Both the position numbers and the translations under genes were made by a program. Source: JBBSEX01 sp038239345 (lineage in GTDB: Bacteria; Acidobacteriota; Terriglobia; Bryobacterales; Bryobacteraceae). From it: DNA of 25,501 nt. The stretch's first letter is position 1. Each line of letters opens with the position of its first letter. The stretch spans positions 1 to 25,501 of the forward strand of contig JBBSEX010000040.1 in NCBI GenBank assembly GCA_038239345.1, in the 5' to 3' direction. Below, piece by piece: positions 1 through 7,865 of the stretch. Under the pieces are notes generated by a model, which saw only the letters and a program-made list of their open reading frames with translations, searched no databases and was not told the DNA's origin.

Positions 1-120
1 AGACGGAAGATCGGAGCATGGCGGGAGGAATACAATACAGAACGGCCCCATAGCAGTTTGGGCTACCGGACGCCAAATGAGTTTGCCGAACAATTGAAAT
101 CCTCAGTTATCGCTGGCTGA
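1..120 (+). mobile_element. 3' end of IS3-family transposase (OrfB integrase core), partial
   Basis: The window opens inside a reading frame that ends at TGA 118-120. The last 39 residues include WREEYNTERPHSSLGYRTPNEF, the hallmark C-terminal end of the DDE integrase catalytic domain of IS3-family OrfB proteins: the glutamate-containing helix followed by N-x-x-RPHSSLGYRTP. The rest of the element lies to the left of the window, so its integrity cannot be judged. Family membership is secure; the subgroup is not resolved. No right inverted repeat could be confirmed just after the stop. Confidence 0.85.
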
Positions 121-132
121 GAAAATCGAGGC

Positions 133-743
133 ATGTCAGCACTCCTCGTTATTACAATGTCTGCGGGGTTCACAACCGTGCCCGCGCTCGCCACGGAGTT
201 ATATTCCTACCAGGGACAAGGCGGCATCATGGGGCAGCTAGGCTTCTACCTCATTGGAGGTGAATACCAGATCTACGTGCGTGCGCAACTTCCAATCGGG
301 GTTATCCGTTCGCCCGGCAGGCGTGCGTACATTTTTAGCGCGGTTATGGAGTGGCCGAATGCCTCAACGGTTGTGCTGGGCCAGGGCACAACAATCACTG
401 GATTTGTACCGTTCAAGCTGCAAACAATCCTTCCGAAGATGTCTTCGGGAATCTACCACTTTGCGGTCACGCCTGGGAGCAACTGTGATTGGTAATGAAC
501 ATCATTTCGACGAGCCAAAACACTGCCGGTGTCGGGCCAATCGCGCAGATGTACAGAATCACGGGTGGAAACGCGCAGGTTTCGACGACTGCTTCGTTGA
601 GCGGCACCGTCCAATTCTTCACGCAATTCCGGACCGAGCATGATGCGCCAGTGCCGCTTTCGGGGACGTTACAGCTCATCCACGATGGAAAAATCGTACA
701 GACGTCCCCACTCTCGAGTAACCTTGGCAATTGTGTAGTGCGA
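133..743 (+). pseudogene. Secreted protein of unknown function, probably frameshifted
   Basis: An ATG at 133 opens 120 codons with a short hydrophobic N-terminus ending in a plausible signal-peptidase site (PALA-TE). The first frame stops at 495 just after SNCDW. Protein-like sequence resumes in another frame within a few bases (MNIISTSQNTAGVGPIAQMY, then SLSGTVQFFTQF), which looks like the strand pattern of an Ig-like or beta-rich extracellular domain, and fades near 740. The simplest reading is one secreted beta-rich protein broken by a single-base lesion near 490. I do not recognise the family. It lies directly after a transposase end, among other gene fragments. Two separate small ORFs is the alternative reading. 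Confidence 0.4.
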
Positions 744-781
744 GAGTGTCACTTGGCTCCGCATCTCGGATTTCCATATTT

Positions 782-921
782 AAGCGGGCGGAAGTCCTCG
801 CGCTCATGAAACGGGCCAGGGCGTAACGTTAGCCGCGATCATGGAAGAGACGAGTTGGCAGGCGCACACGGTCCGCGGATTCGTCAGCATCTTGGGAAGT
901 AAAAAGGTCACTGTGAATTAG
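782..921 (+). pseudogene. DUF3489-type fragment, frameshifted
   Basis: Starting at 782, one frame reads KRAEVLALMKRA and then hits stop codons. A second frame continues from about 829 with QGVTLAAIMEETSWQAHTV then RGFVSILGSKK, ending at TAG 919-921. Together they reproduce the DUF3489 pattern: a short helix-turn-helix-like domain with 'TLAAIMxxTxWQxHxVRGF' as its signature, common as a small stand-alone or C-terminal domain in bacteria and phages. No start codon or upstream part of the gene is present and the two halves are out of frame, so this is a relic. The recognition is from memory of the motif. Confidence 0.55.
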
Positions 922-994
922 CGTTCTTGGTGTCGTTCCGATGATAGGGCTGCTCTCGGCCCGTCCCGAAGAACCTGAAAACCGATACAATCCG

Positions 995-1357
995 GTGGTG
1001 ACTCATTTGGCGCGATACAAGATCATGCGCTTATTGGGCGTCGGGGGGATGGGTGCCGTGCGCCTCGCATTTGATCCCATAGTCGACCGGCGTGTAGCCA
1101 TCAAGACGATACCGGGGCAATTGTTTCGGCAGAGTAGCAGGAACGCTTCCGGCGGCAGATGTCTGCGGCGGCAAGGCTCTTGCATCCGAACATCGCCATA
1201 TCGTGGGACGCCGGTCAAATCGACGAAACCGTTTCCGTCGTAATGGAACTTATCTAAGGCGTGACCTCGAGACAATGCTCAAATCCGGTCCAATTCCCCC
1301 CAACGCATTCTTGAGATTCTGTTTGCATTGGATGCCATGAGCGCCGCAACTGTGGTG
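995..1357 (+). pseudogene. Ser/Thr protein kinase, N-terminal relic
   Basis: From GTG 995 the frame reads RYKIMRLLGVGGMGAVRLAFDP and then RRVAIK: the glycine-rich loop (GxGGMGxV) and the VAIK lysine of a Hanks-type bacterial kinase. The frame breaks near 1130-1140. Homologous sequence continues in another frame (QERFRRQMSAAARLLHPNIA, then VSVVMELI) up to a TAA at 1255-1257 where GAA (LIEG) would be expected. After that GVTLETMLKSGPIPP can be read across a further shift, then ILEILFALDAMSAATVV, which corresponds to the helix before the catalytic loop. The HRD loop and everything after it are missing. At least three lesions plus truncation make this an old relic. Its last piece runs in frame into the upstream part of the following propeller gene. 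Confidence 0.75.
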
Positions 1358-1363
1358 AAAGCT

Positions 1364-2698
1364 ATGCCGACTACAGGTCCAACAACCCGCAATTCCCTGC
1401 TTTTTCTTGGTGCCATTATGCTGCGCACCTTGGCTGCTGCTCAATCGCCGCAGTCCCCTGAAAGCTTCTTTAAAGGTAAGCTGCTCGTGGTGGCTTGTGA
1501 TACGGATATGCTTCCTTCCGCATACCTGGGCGGCCCGCTCGGGCCGAATGTCGGCCCCGATCAGTTGGCAGTCATACGTCTTGATCAGCCTCTTTCCGGT
1601 GCGCGGGCCGCAACAGTGCCGGTTTCCAACTCAGTCACTGGTCCGCCAGCTTCTGTGGCGACTACGCCAGACGGCCGGTACGCTATTGTTATCGAAACTC
1701 GTGGAGCCCGCTCTGCAAGCGCAACAAAACTTTCTGACCTGCCGCCTGGACATGCGGTAACCGTTATCGATCTCGCGGAGCAGGATCATCCGCGCGTGGT
1801 GCAGAAGTTTGAAGGATACGAAAATCCGCTTTCCATTTCTATCAATTATGACGGAAGCTTAGTCGCGGTTGCCTATGCCGCTACCGACAAACAAATCGTC
1901 CCACCGCTTGCGCTGTACCGCTTCGACCGTGGACGCCTATCGAAGCCTTTTGCTCCTCCTGTTCCCGGCTTCACACAAGGGCAGAAGCTTACCAGTGCGA
2001 AGTTTCATCCTCTGCAGAACACCCTGGCGCTGGTGTATGAGACCCCGGCCAAACTGGCGTTCGTGCGGCTGGCCGATCAAGATTCTGCGTTGGCTCTAAG
2101 CAGCATGGGAAACGATGTACAGGTTGATCAATCTTCCTTTACTGCCGTATTTACACCGGATGGGCGTTTCGTTCTGGTGAATGCCATGCTGCCATTCGTC
2201 CGCGGAACCGTGTCCAGCATTCGCGTGGGTGCGCCCCATGGACCTGCGGACAATGCTGATGGTCAGCCGCACAATTTTCTGGTTTCGCGCGTGCAGGCGG
2301 GTATATTTCCGGAAGGGCTGGCGGTGAGTCCCAACGGTCAGTGGGCCGTCACCTCAAATTTGGAAAACAGTACGTTTCCACTGGACGATGCCCGTCAAGG
2401 CTTCTTCTCCTCGCTAACACTGATTCGGCTGGAGCCAACGACTGGCATCCTCACCAGAGTTGGTGATTACCCATTCGACGGTATGCTTCCCGAAGCACCC
2501 ATTTTCGATGACTCAAGCCGCTTCATCGCGGTGACCAACTATAGTCAGTTCCGCAACGCCAAGGGCGGCGGGTCGATAGACTTCTGGCGCCTGGCAAAGG
2601 ATGCTTTTGACCCGGGGAGGGCCGAACTGGTGAAGATGGTTGAGTCCATCCCGGTTCCGCGAGGGCCGCAATCGATATCGATCGTTCGAACAAAATGA
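1364..2698 (+). CDS. Secreted beta-propeller protein (YncE/lactonase-like fold), function unknown
   Basis: About 444 residues from ATG 1364. This start is chosen over in-frame codons further upstream because it gives a good signal peptide (positively charged start, LLFLGAIMLRTLAAA core, cleavage near AAA-QS), and because the residues before it belong to a kinase relic. The mature part has recurring 'PDGRYAIV', 'YDGSLVAVAY', 'PDGRFVLV' and 'PNGQWAVTSN' blade motifs, typical of seven-bladed propellers of the YncE / lactonase superfamily. Such proteins act outside the cytoplasm; the substrate or partner cannot be inferred here. There is no obvious operon partner: the kinase relic is upstream and the cupin gene starts 290 bases downstream. 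The gene appears intact. Confidence 0.8.
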   Translation: MPTTGPTTRNSLLFLGAIMLRTLAAAQSPQSPESFFKGKLLVVACDTDMLPSAYLGGPLGPNVGPDQLAVIRLDQPLSGARAATVPVSNSVTGPPASVATTPDGRYAIVIETRGARSASATKLSDLPPGHAVTVIDLAEQDHPRVVQKFEGYENPLSISINYDGSLVAVAYAATDKQIVPPLALYRFDRGRLSKPFAPPVPGFTQGQKLTSAKFHPLQNTLALVYETPAKLAFVRLADQDSALALSSMGNDVQVDQSSFTAVFTPDGRFVLVNAMLPFVRGTVSSIRVGAPHGPADNADGQPHNFLVSRVQAGIFPEGLAVSPNGQWAVTSNLENSTFPLDDARQGFFSSLTLIRLEPTTGILTRVGDYPFDGMLPEAPIFDDSSRFIAVTNYSQFRNAKGGGSIDFWRLAKDAFDPGRAELVKMVESIPVPRGPQSISIVRTK

Positions 2699-2989
2699 TT
2701 GTGTTGCTAGTTGAACGGCGCACAAGACGTGCGGGTCACCGCACTGGCTCGCGATGTGGGAACAGCCGCCAATCTCTCACGACCGGAATCACCCAATCTA
2801 CCCTTCGCCGTTATGATCGAGGCACAACATCTTCAATGAACTTTAGGAAAGCTCTAAGTTTCGAAGTCATGCTGAGGCGCGTGGGGTACAAGACGTAGAG
2901 TTGGATAGGCTTAAGGTTCCACTCGGGGAGCACTCGCAAGAGTTGGATCTTTCCACCATTCTCGTTTGCAACTCAAAGGAAAAACCAAC

Positions 2990-3529
2990 ATGTTCGAGAA
3001 AACACCGGAATACCCGCTTATACCCGCAGACGATCTGAAGCGCAATCTTACGATTGCTCAGCCTGACAAAGACCAGGATTTGCCTCATATTGGCTTAGTG
3101 GGTGACACCTACACTATTACCGTTACCGGAAATGATACTGGAGGCCGTTTTTGCATTATCGATATGCACATTCCTCCCGGCGGTGGACCCGCTCCCCACC
3201 GCCATGATTTCGAGGAGACTTTCATCCTAATGGAAGGCGAGATGGAGGCGACTTTCCGCGGCGAGAAATCCATCGTGCGAGCCGGAGACACCATCAACAT
3301 CCCATCCAACGCTCCTCATCAGTTCCACAACGCGTCGGCAAAACCAGTTCGGCTGCTCTGCATCTGTTCTCCGGCGGGTCAGGAAAACTTCTTTATGGAG
3401 GTTGGTGTAGCGGTCGCTACCCGTACAGCCGCTCCCCCGAAGCTCGATTCGAAACAGCAAGCCGAATTCATGGCGAAGGCGAAGGAGCTTGCGCCGAAGT
3501 ATCGAACAGAATTTCTTACAGAGGCGTAG
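2990..3529 (+). CDS. Cupin-domain protein
   Basis: 179 residues from ATG 2990, supported by an AAAGGA ribosome-binding sequence at 2975-2980; an in-frame TTG at 2966 is less likely. The single cupin domain has both classical motifs: motif 1, GGGPAPHRHDFEETFILMEG (two His and a Glu as metal ligands), and motif 2, GDTINIPSNAPHQFHN (third His). This resembles small quercetin-dioxygenase-like cupins that bind one divalent metal. The substrate is unknown; without a partner gene, enzyme and sensor roles are both possible. A C-terminal tail rich in Ala, Lys and Glu (about the last 35 residues) follows the barrel. The gene is intact, unlike most of its neighbours. Confidence 0.88.
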   Translation: MFEKTPEYPLIPADDLKRNLTIAQPDKDQDLPHIGLVGDTYTITVTGNDTGGRFCIIDMHIPPGGGPAPHRHDFEETFILMEGEMEATFRGEKSIVRAGDTINIPSNAPHQFHNASAKPVRLLCICSPAGQENFFMEVGVAVATRTAAPPKLDSKQQAEFMAKAKELAPKYRTEFLTEA

Positions 3530-3759
3530 GTTCAACAGCTTTTCGTTTGCGCTTAACCGCGTTTATTGTGTGCGGTCAACTGGCCGCGCAGAACCAGGAG
3601 CCCTACCGGTTGTTGCGCGCCCACGGGGCGAAGGAAATAGCAGTCAACTAGCCTAGAAGATACCTACCATTCCAGGGAAACCCGTCATGCCTACCTCGAG
3701 AAGTTCGTGCGCGACCATAACAACTTCGGCGACTGAACATTGTTTACCGCAGTTCCCGG
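3530..3759. other. No intact gene; possible coding scraps
   Basis: Only short open stretches are visible. One, ending at TGA near 3738, reads HAYLEKFVRDHNNFGD and may be the C-terminal scrap of a lost gene, but I cannot name the family. No convincing promoter, RNA gene or repeat was seen. Confidence 0.3.
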
Positions 3760-4172
3760 CTCAAGCCTGTTTACGACCTTGGAGAAGAAAGGATCTTTGA
3801 AATCGGAAGAACACAAATCCAGAAAATCCACGAGATGGACCTGAACAGCATGACGCCGACCCAACTCCTGCCCTCGCTTAGCCAGCACACCGTCAGTGCC
3901 CATCCCGAGTGGCTACCTGCGGGAATATCTGACAAGAGCGTCATGCTTTCCTTAGCTTTCATAGCTGGCTTGTGCGCCATGAGGGTAAGGTAATTTTGAT
4001 CGATACCGGCGCGGGCAATCACAAGCCGCGGGCAGAGCAAAAGGTTCTTGACCACATTCACAACCCTTATCTGGATGCGCTGGAGAAGGCGGGCGTGCAG
4101 CCTGGCGACGTTCAGGGTAAACCGGTCGAATGCGCCGCTCGCTCATTATTTCTTGGCGGCAACTGTGTCTAG
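3760..4172 (+). pseudogene. Metallo-beta-lactamase-fold hydrolase, frameshifted and truncated
   Basis: One frame from about 3760 reads ERIFEIGRTQIQKIHEMDL, then TPTQLLPSL and AHPEWLPAG, ending at TAA 3991-3993. The adjacent frame takes over near 3960 with SFHSWLVRHEGKVILIDTGA, then KVLDHIHNPYLDALEKAGV and QPGDV, ending at TAG 4170-4172. Together these match the first half of MBL-fold hydrolases, including the 'ILIDTGAGN' strand. The sequence then diverges exactly where the metal-binding HxHxDH motif should follow 'GVxPxDVDYVLLTH', so the active site is absent. There is also no clear start codon. One frameshift plus truncation: a dead gene. Confidence 0.75.
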
Positions 4173-4324
4173 TGAAAGGCTAAGTGTCAAAGCCCGCGCC
4201 CTAAAGCCGGAGAGCAAAGACACTCTCGTGAATCTCCGAGTAAGCGTTATGATTCAAGACATGGTGATCGTGCAACTGTTACTCGACCGGTGCCAAGGAC
4301 TTGCGCTCTGACCGGAAAAAAGCC

Positions 4325-4859
4325 ATGTTTGAACGAACGCGCGGCGGAGTTCGAGCTACAGGACTCTACCGGAACATCACACCGTCTGTCAGAATTGGTC
4401 TCATTTGGCGCGACGGTCGTGCTGTTCTATCGCGGATCGTGGTGACCGTTCTGTCTCCGCCAGTTGGCGGATTATCGTGACCATTACAAGGAAATTCGGG
4501 AGATTGGAGCCAGCGTCGTGGCTGTCTCCGTAGATGGCCGGACGGCATCAGAGGCATTGCGGCGCGACCTGGATCTACCGTTTCCAATCTTGTGCGATAC
4601 GGATCGCCGCGTCGTCCAAGAGTGGGATCTTTATAATCCTCTGGAGAAGGGCGGCATCGCAAAGCCCGCAGTTTTTATCATTGAGCGAGATCGCACGGTG
4701 AGTTACGTAACGATCGATAAAGTCGCCGCGCGGGTGCCTGCTTCGGAAATCCTCCTGGTTCTGCGATCAAAGCAAGGGGACCATCAAGCCCGCCGAAGGA
4801 CGTACATTCCTCAACCGGCTGATTGGTTTCGGGGTCTAAGAAACCTACTTCGGCGATAG
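4325..4859 (+). CDS. Peroxiredoxin-like redoxin with in-frame TGA at the catalytic Cys: candidate selenoprotein (or pseudogene)
   Basis: In one frame the sequence reads NERAAEFELQDSTGTSHRL, then TVVLFYRGSW-(TGA)-PFCLRQL, and on without interruption through VVAVSVDG, DLPFPILCDTDRRVV and GGIAKPAVFIIERD to TAG 4857-4859. This is the AhpC/TSA Prx-like pattern in which the active site is FYRGxWCPFCRxQL. The first Cys codon is replaced by TGA (4443-4445), giving UxxC if read as selenocysteine. A 6-bp hairpin (4456-4471) starts 10 bases after the TGA. The start is uncertain: TTG 4329 is in frame (176 codons), while the better-placed ATG 4325, with GGAAAAAAG at 4314-4322, is one base out of frame. 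A dead MBL gene lies immediately upstream, so a TGC-to-TGA mutation in a decaying gene remains possible. Selenoproteins with UxxC in Prx-like families are known; whether this genome has SelA/SelB/SelC/SelD cannot be seen here. Confidence 0.6.
4456..4471 (+). promoter_or_regulatory. Putative bacterial SECIS hairpin
   Basis: TCCGCC (4456-4461) pairs perfectly with GGCGGA (4466-4471) around a 4-base loop AGTT. The loop begins 16 bases after the TGA and has a G in its second position. Known bacterial SECIS elements lie inside the coding region directly 3' of the UGA with an apical loop at roughly this distance and a G at the loop start, so the geometry fits. It lacks the bulged U known from E. 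coli fdhF, and the stem is short. Chance is possible because the same bases encode L-R-Q-L-A. Confidence 0.45.
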
Positions 4860-5182
4860 TCCAAAGCCTCCTAACCTGCAGCCATTAGCAGATCGAGAAA
4901 GCCTGATTCGTCTGGCGCCTGGCTTGGGGACTGCAACTATCTTAGGCGTGAGAATCGATATGGCACCCTTCGCAGAGATGTGCACTCTCACCGCGATCAC
5001 CCTCGACGGACCGATCGTCGTAGAGTGCGTGCCCGCTACGGAATCGCAGGCAGAAGAGGTTGGGCCGATTGGGGCCAAGATGATATTCGTTCACGACTGA
5101 AACAAGTTGGGCGATTAAAATTCTTCGGACACGCGGGATCGGATTGGCCCCTAGTGTTCACCTTCGACTTGGTTCAAGTTTC
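4860..5182. other. Intergenic, with an unidentified open frame on the plus strand
   Basis: A plus-strand frame is open up to TGA 5098-5100; from ATG 4960 it would encode 46 residues (MAPFAEMCTLTAITLDGPIV, then VECVPATESQAEEVGPIGAK). The composition looks protein-like, possibly the C-terminal scrap of a lost gene, but I do not recognise it and see no ribosome-binding site. The rest, to the end of the minus-strand gene at 5183, shows nothing clear. Confidence 0.25.
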
Positions 5183-5788
5183 TCACTTTGGTTTTTTGGC
5201 CGGTGCAAGAGCCCCGAGGTCGCGCGGCGGACCGATCCGGCGAGCTTCTATCCGCTGGAAGCCCTTCACCCATGTCTGACCGCCGTCCGTAGAACGGTCC
5301 GCACTCCATGAAAAGCTGTCCGGCTGAATATTGTAATACCTGATCCGCAGCGTTATCGGCTGTCCCGCGGCCACGCCGAATCGCTGTTCAAGGTGCATCT
5401 CTGCATTGACACGTTGCGCGGTACCAAAGTCTTGCAGGCCATTGGCGGAATCCATCCCAATCAATTCCCACCGATCGGCCACGGCGTTATAGGCGCGGAT
5501 GGTAGAGGTGACATATATAGTCTCGGCGTTGTCACGAAGCACTCTATACTCGTCAAGGATCTGCCCCGTTTCCAGGCGCACTGCGCTCCAACGTCCCGGG
5601 AATTTCCCGTAATCGTGGTGCTCGGAAGTAAACTCCCAATCTCCGAGTAGATAATCGAAATCGGCCCTATGCGCTGCGGATAAGGCCTTAAGCTGTTCAG
5701 GAGTACGCTTGGAGGCAGCTTGTGCGTAAAGCGTCGTCCCCAGCATTCCCGCCAGTAAGGCCGCAGCGATAAAGCGAAGAGAGTTCAT
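5183..5788 (-). CDS. Secreted DUF1579-like protein
   Basis: 201 residues starting at ATG 5788-5786. The N-terminus is a signal peptide (MNSLRFIAAALLAGMLGTTLYAQA, cleavage near AQA-AS). The mature part has FDYLLGDWEF near its start, a central ITLRIRYYNI strand region and a C-terminal RSTDGGQTWVKGFQRIEARR block. This 'LLGxWxF ... STDGGxTW' layout resembles the DUF1579 / lipocalin-like secreted proteins frequent in acidobacteria and bacteroidetes. The molecular role is unknown. It follows the LytTR regulator gene on the same strand after about 120 bases, so co-transcription is possible but not shown. Family assignment is tentative. Confidence 0.7.
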   Translation of the reverse strand: MNSLRFIAAALLAGMLGTTLYAQAASKRTPEQLKALSAAHRADFDYLLGDWEFTSEHHDYGKFPGRWSAVRLETGQILDEYRVLRDNAETIYVTSTIRAYNAVADRWELIGMDSANGLQDFGTAQRVNAEMHLEQRFGVAAGQPITLRIRYYNIQPDSFSWSADRSTDGGQTWVKGFQRIEARRIGPPRDLGALAPAKKPK

Positions 5789-5911
5789 GGAACGATGCTA
5801 GCGAGGTTTTTGACGCCGAACAAATTTGTGCAGCAGGCGGCGTACAGCTTGCAGCAAGCGGTGCAAAACGACATCTTTCGATCCGCGGGCGCGACCAGAT
5901 CTATGAACTGG

Positions 5912-6685
5912 TCAAGGCTGACGGCGCAGTAGTTCATCCAAGACCGCGCGTCGCCTTCGACTGACCGGTATGCGCGATCCGTCCCGCAATATCGCCTCAT
6001 CGCCTCGCGCTGCGCTTCGCAGTTCCCTTAAGCGATCGAGCTGCACAATTGCTGCACGGTGAACGCGGACGAAGCGCGACGGGTCGAGCCGCATCTCAAG
6101 TGAGCTTAACGACTCCCGCAGCAGGTACGTTTTCGCGCCAAGATACAGCCGCGCATAGTAATCGTCGGCGCCGATCCAATCGATCTCGGCTACAGGGATT
6201 ATGAGGTCGCTCTCCCCCGATGAGACTACCAGTCTTTCAACGCCCTTTCTTTCCCGCTTCGCGCGCTCCTCGGCGAGAAGAGCTGCCAGCTTCCCGGCGA
6301 GATCGGCTGTCTGCAGCAGGCGCAAGCGCTCCCGGGCACGCTGCAGCGCTGCTTCGAACCGCTCTACATTAAGCGGCTTTACCAAGTAGTCGATGGCGCG
6401 CGCTTCGAAGGCGCGAACCGCAAACTGGTCGTGCGCGGTCACGAATATGATCGCCGGCAGGCGGTTGGCGGCGCGCGCCCGGATCACGGCGAAGCCATCC
6501 ATCTCCGGCATCTGCACATCAAGGAAGAGCAAGTCGGGCTTGAGTGCATCCAAGGCGGTGAGGGTTTCCGGTCCGTTGCGGCTTTCGCCGACGATCGTCA
6601 TGTCGGGGTGTGGCGCCAAAAGTTGACGGACCCCGCGTCGCGCCAGCGGCTCATCGTCCGCTACCAGGACACGAATGTTAGGCAT
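5912..6685 (-). CDS. LytTR-family response regulator
   Basis: 257 residues from ATG 6685-6683. The receiver domain occupies about residues 1-120: acidic pocket D10/D11, phosphoacceptor D56 in DLLFLDVQMP, the conserved Thr of FVTAHDQ, and Lys in YLVKPLN. After a helical linker, a LytTR DNA-binding domain fills about residues 150-257 (IDWIGADDYYARLYL, SLEMRLDPSRFVRVHRA). The start overlaps the stop of the upstream sensor kinase gene by 8 bases (ATGCCTAA), so the pair is translationally coupled; GGAAGGA lies just upstream. The regulator is expected to be phosphorylated by that kinase and to bind direct-repeat promoters. An in-frame ATG five codons upstream is less likely. Confidence 0.95.
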   Translation of the reverse strand: MPNIRVLVADDEPLARRGVRQLLAPHPDMTIVGESRNGPETLTALDALKPDLLFLDVQMPEMDGFAVIRARAANRLPAIIFVTAHDQFAVRAFEARAIDYLVKPLNVERFEAALQRARERLRLLQTADLAGKLAALLAEERAKRERKGVERLVVSSGESDLIIPVAEIDWIGADDYYARLYLGAKTYLLRESLSSLEMRLDPSRFVRVHRAAIVQLDRLRELRSAARGDEAILRDGSRIPVSRRRRAVLDELLRRQP

Positions 6686-7778
6686 TTCCTTCCGCCTCAT
6701 GATACGGCAGGCTTACGGTGGCGATGGCGCCCCCTCCTTCCGCGTTAGCTATCGTAAATATCGCGTTGCCTTTGTACAACGCCGCCAACCGCTCGCGGGT
6801 GTTCGATAATCCCACACCGGTCCCCACCTCCGGCGTGGCGAAACCCGGACCGTCATCGCGCACGGTCAATATGAGCTGATCGCCGTCTCGGCGCGCGCTC
6901 ACCTCGACTCGGCCTGCGTCGGCGCGACGCGCGATTCCGTGACGTAGCGCATTCTCAACTAGCGGTTGCAGCAGGAATCGCGGGACAGCGGCATGGGCTA
7001 ACGCAGGATCGATATCGATTCGCGGCCGGAGGCGATCCGAAAAACGCACCTGCTCAATCGCGAGATAACGTTCTAGAAATTCCAGCTCCCGCGAGAGAGC
7101 TGTCTCGTGTGTCTCGTCGGTCCGGAGGACCTCCCGTAATACGTCACTCAGCAGTTGCAGCATCCGCGACGCATCCGCGGTATTGCTGTCTCGGACCAGT
7201 ACGGTAATCGCATTCAAGCTATTGAACAGAAAGTGCGGGTTGAGCTGCATGCGGAGAGCGCCCAATCTGGCATCGGAAAGTTGCGCCGCCAGCCGCGCCG
7301 CGTGTGTTTCGCGCTCCCGAGCCTGGGCGAAATAGAAGAAGGAGTGCTGAATGCCCACCAGCGCGAAATAAGCGCCTACGCCGAACGGCAGCGTGGTGAA
7401 GACCCAGCTCACAAAACTGAGCCAGATCTTCAATGGAGTGCCATTGGTTTCCGGAGGAAATATGCCCAGCCGCAGGATGGTACCGAGAGCGGCCCAAGCA
7501 ACGCACATGCCGAGGGCCCCAAGAACATGGAGCGCGATGTTGCGCGTTAGATGCACCCGTCCCAGTGGAAAACGTCGGCTGAGCCGGAAAACAATTGGCG
7601 TGAGAACCGCATAGAGCAGCCAGTCGATTGAACTGAAGATCACCCAGCGCCAGTCCGGAGGGCGACCCTCGAGACGATTTTGTACATAGGTGTTGAAGCC
7701 GGAGAGCAGGGCCGGCACGAGCCACGCTGCGAAGACGAGGAGCCAGAGCATTAACGCGCTGCGCTTGGGACGCGGCAT
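6678..7778 (-). CDS. LytS/YehU-type membrane sensor histidine kinase
   Basis: 366 residues from ATG 7778; an upstream in-frame start would add 29 residues with no domain. The N-terminal half has about four membrane segments (LMLWLLVFAAWLVPALL, WLLYAVLTPIVF, IALHVLGALGMCVAWAALG, LPFGVGAYFALVGI). A His_kinase domain follows, with QLNPHFLFNSLNAI (phospho-acceptor H182), and then an HATPase_c domain with N-box LLQPLVENALRHG, DDGPGF and GVGLSNTRERL. This is the complete YpdA/LytS architecture with a short integral-membrane sensor and no separate ligand-binding domain. The partner is the LytTR regulator, whose start overlaps this stop. The signal is unknown. Confidence 0.94.
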   Translation of the reverse strand: MPRPKRSALMLWLLVFAAWLVPALLSGFNTYVQNRLEGRPPDWRWVIFSSIDWLLYAVLTPIVFRLSRRFPLGRVHLTRNIALHVLGALGMCVAWAALGTILRLGIFPPETNGTPLKIWLSFVSWVFTTLPFGVGAYFALVGIQHSFFYFAQARERETHAARLAAQLSDARLGALRMQLNPHFLFNSLNAITVLVRDSNTADASRMLQLLSDVLREVLRTDETHETALSRELEFLERYLAIEQVRFSDRLRPRIDIDPALAHAAVPRFLLQPLVENALRHGIARRADAGRVEVSARRDGDQLILTVRDDGPGFATPEVGTGVGLSNTRERLAALYKGNAIFTIANAEGGGAIATVSLPYHEAEGNA

Positions 7779-7865
7779 TTCGGGAGCATACCGCTGTGTG
7801 CGTGGCGATGTCCAGTAATGCCGGTCTTTAGCCGTTCGCTGCGAGAAGCCAGCCGTCCGCTGCAC

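Noticed and set aside
4050..4311. 87-codon plus-strand open frame after the MBL relic
   Set aside because: Its first half is an out-of-frame reading of the MBL relic and the rest has no recognisable domain.
7219..7725. 168-codon minus-strand open frame inside the sensor kinase gene
   Set aside because: Alternative frame of the clearly coding lytS-type gene.
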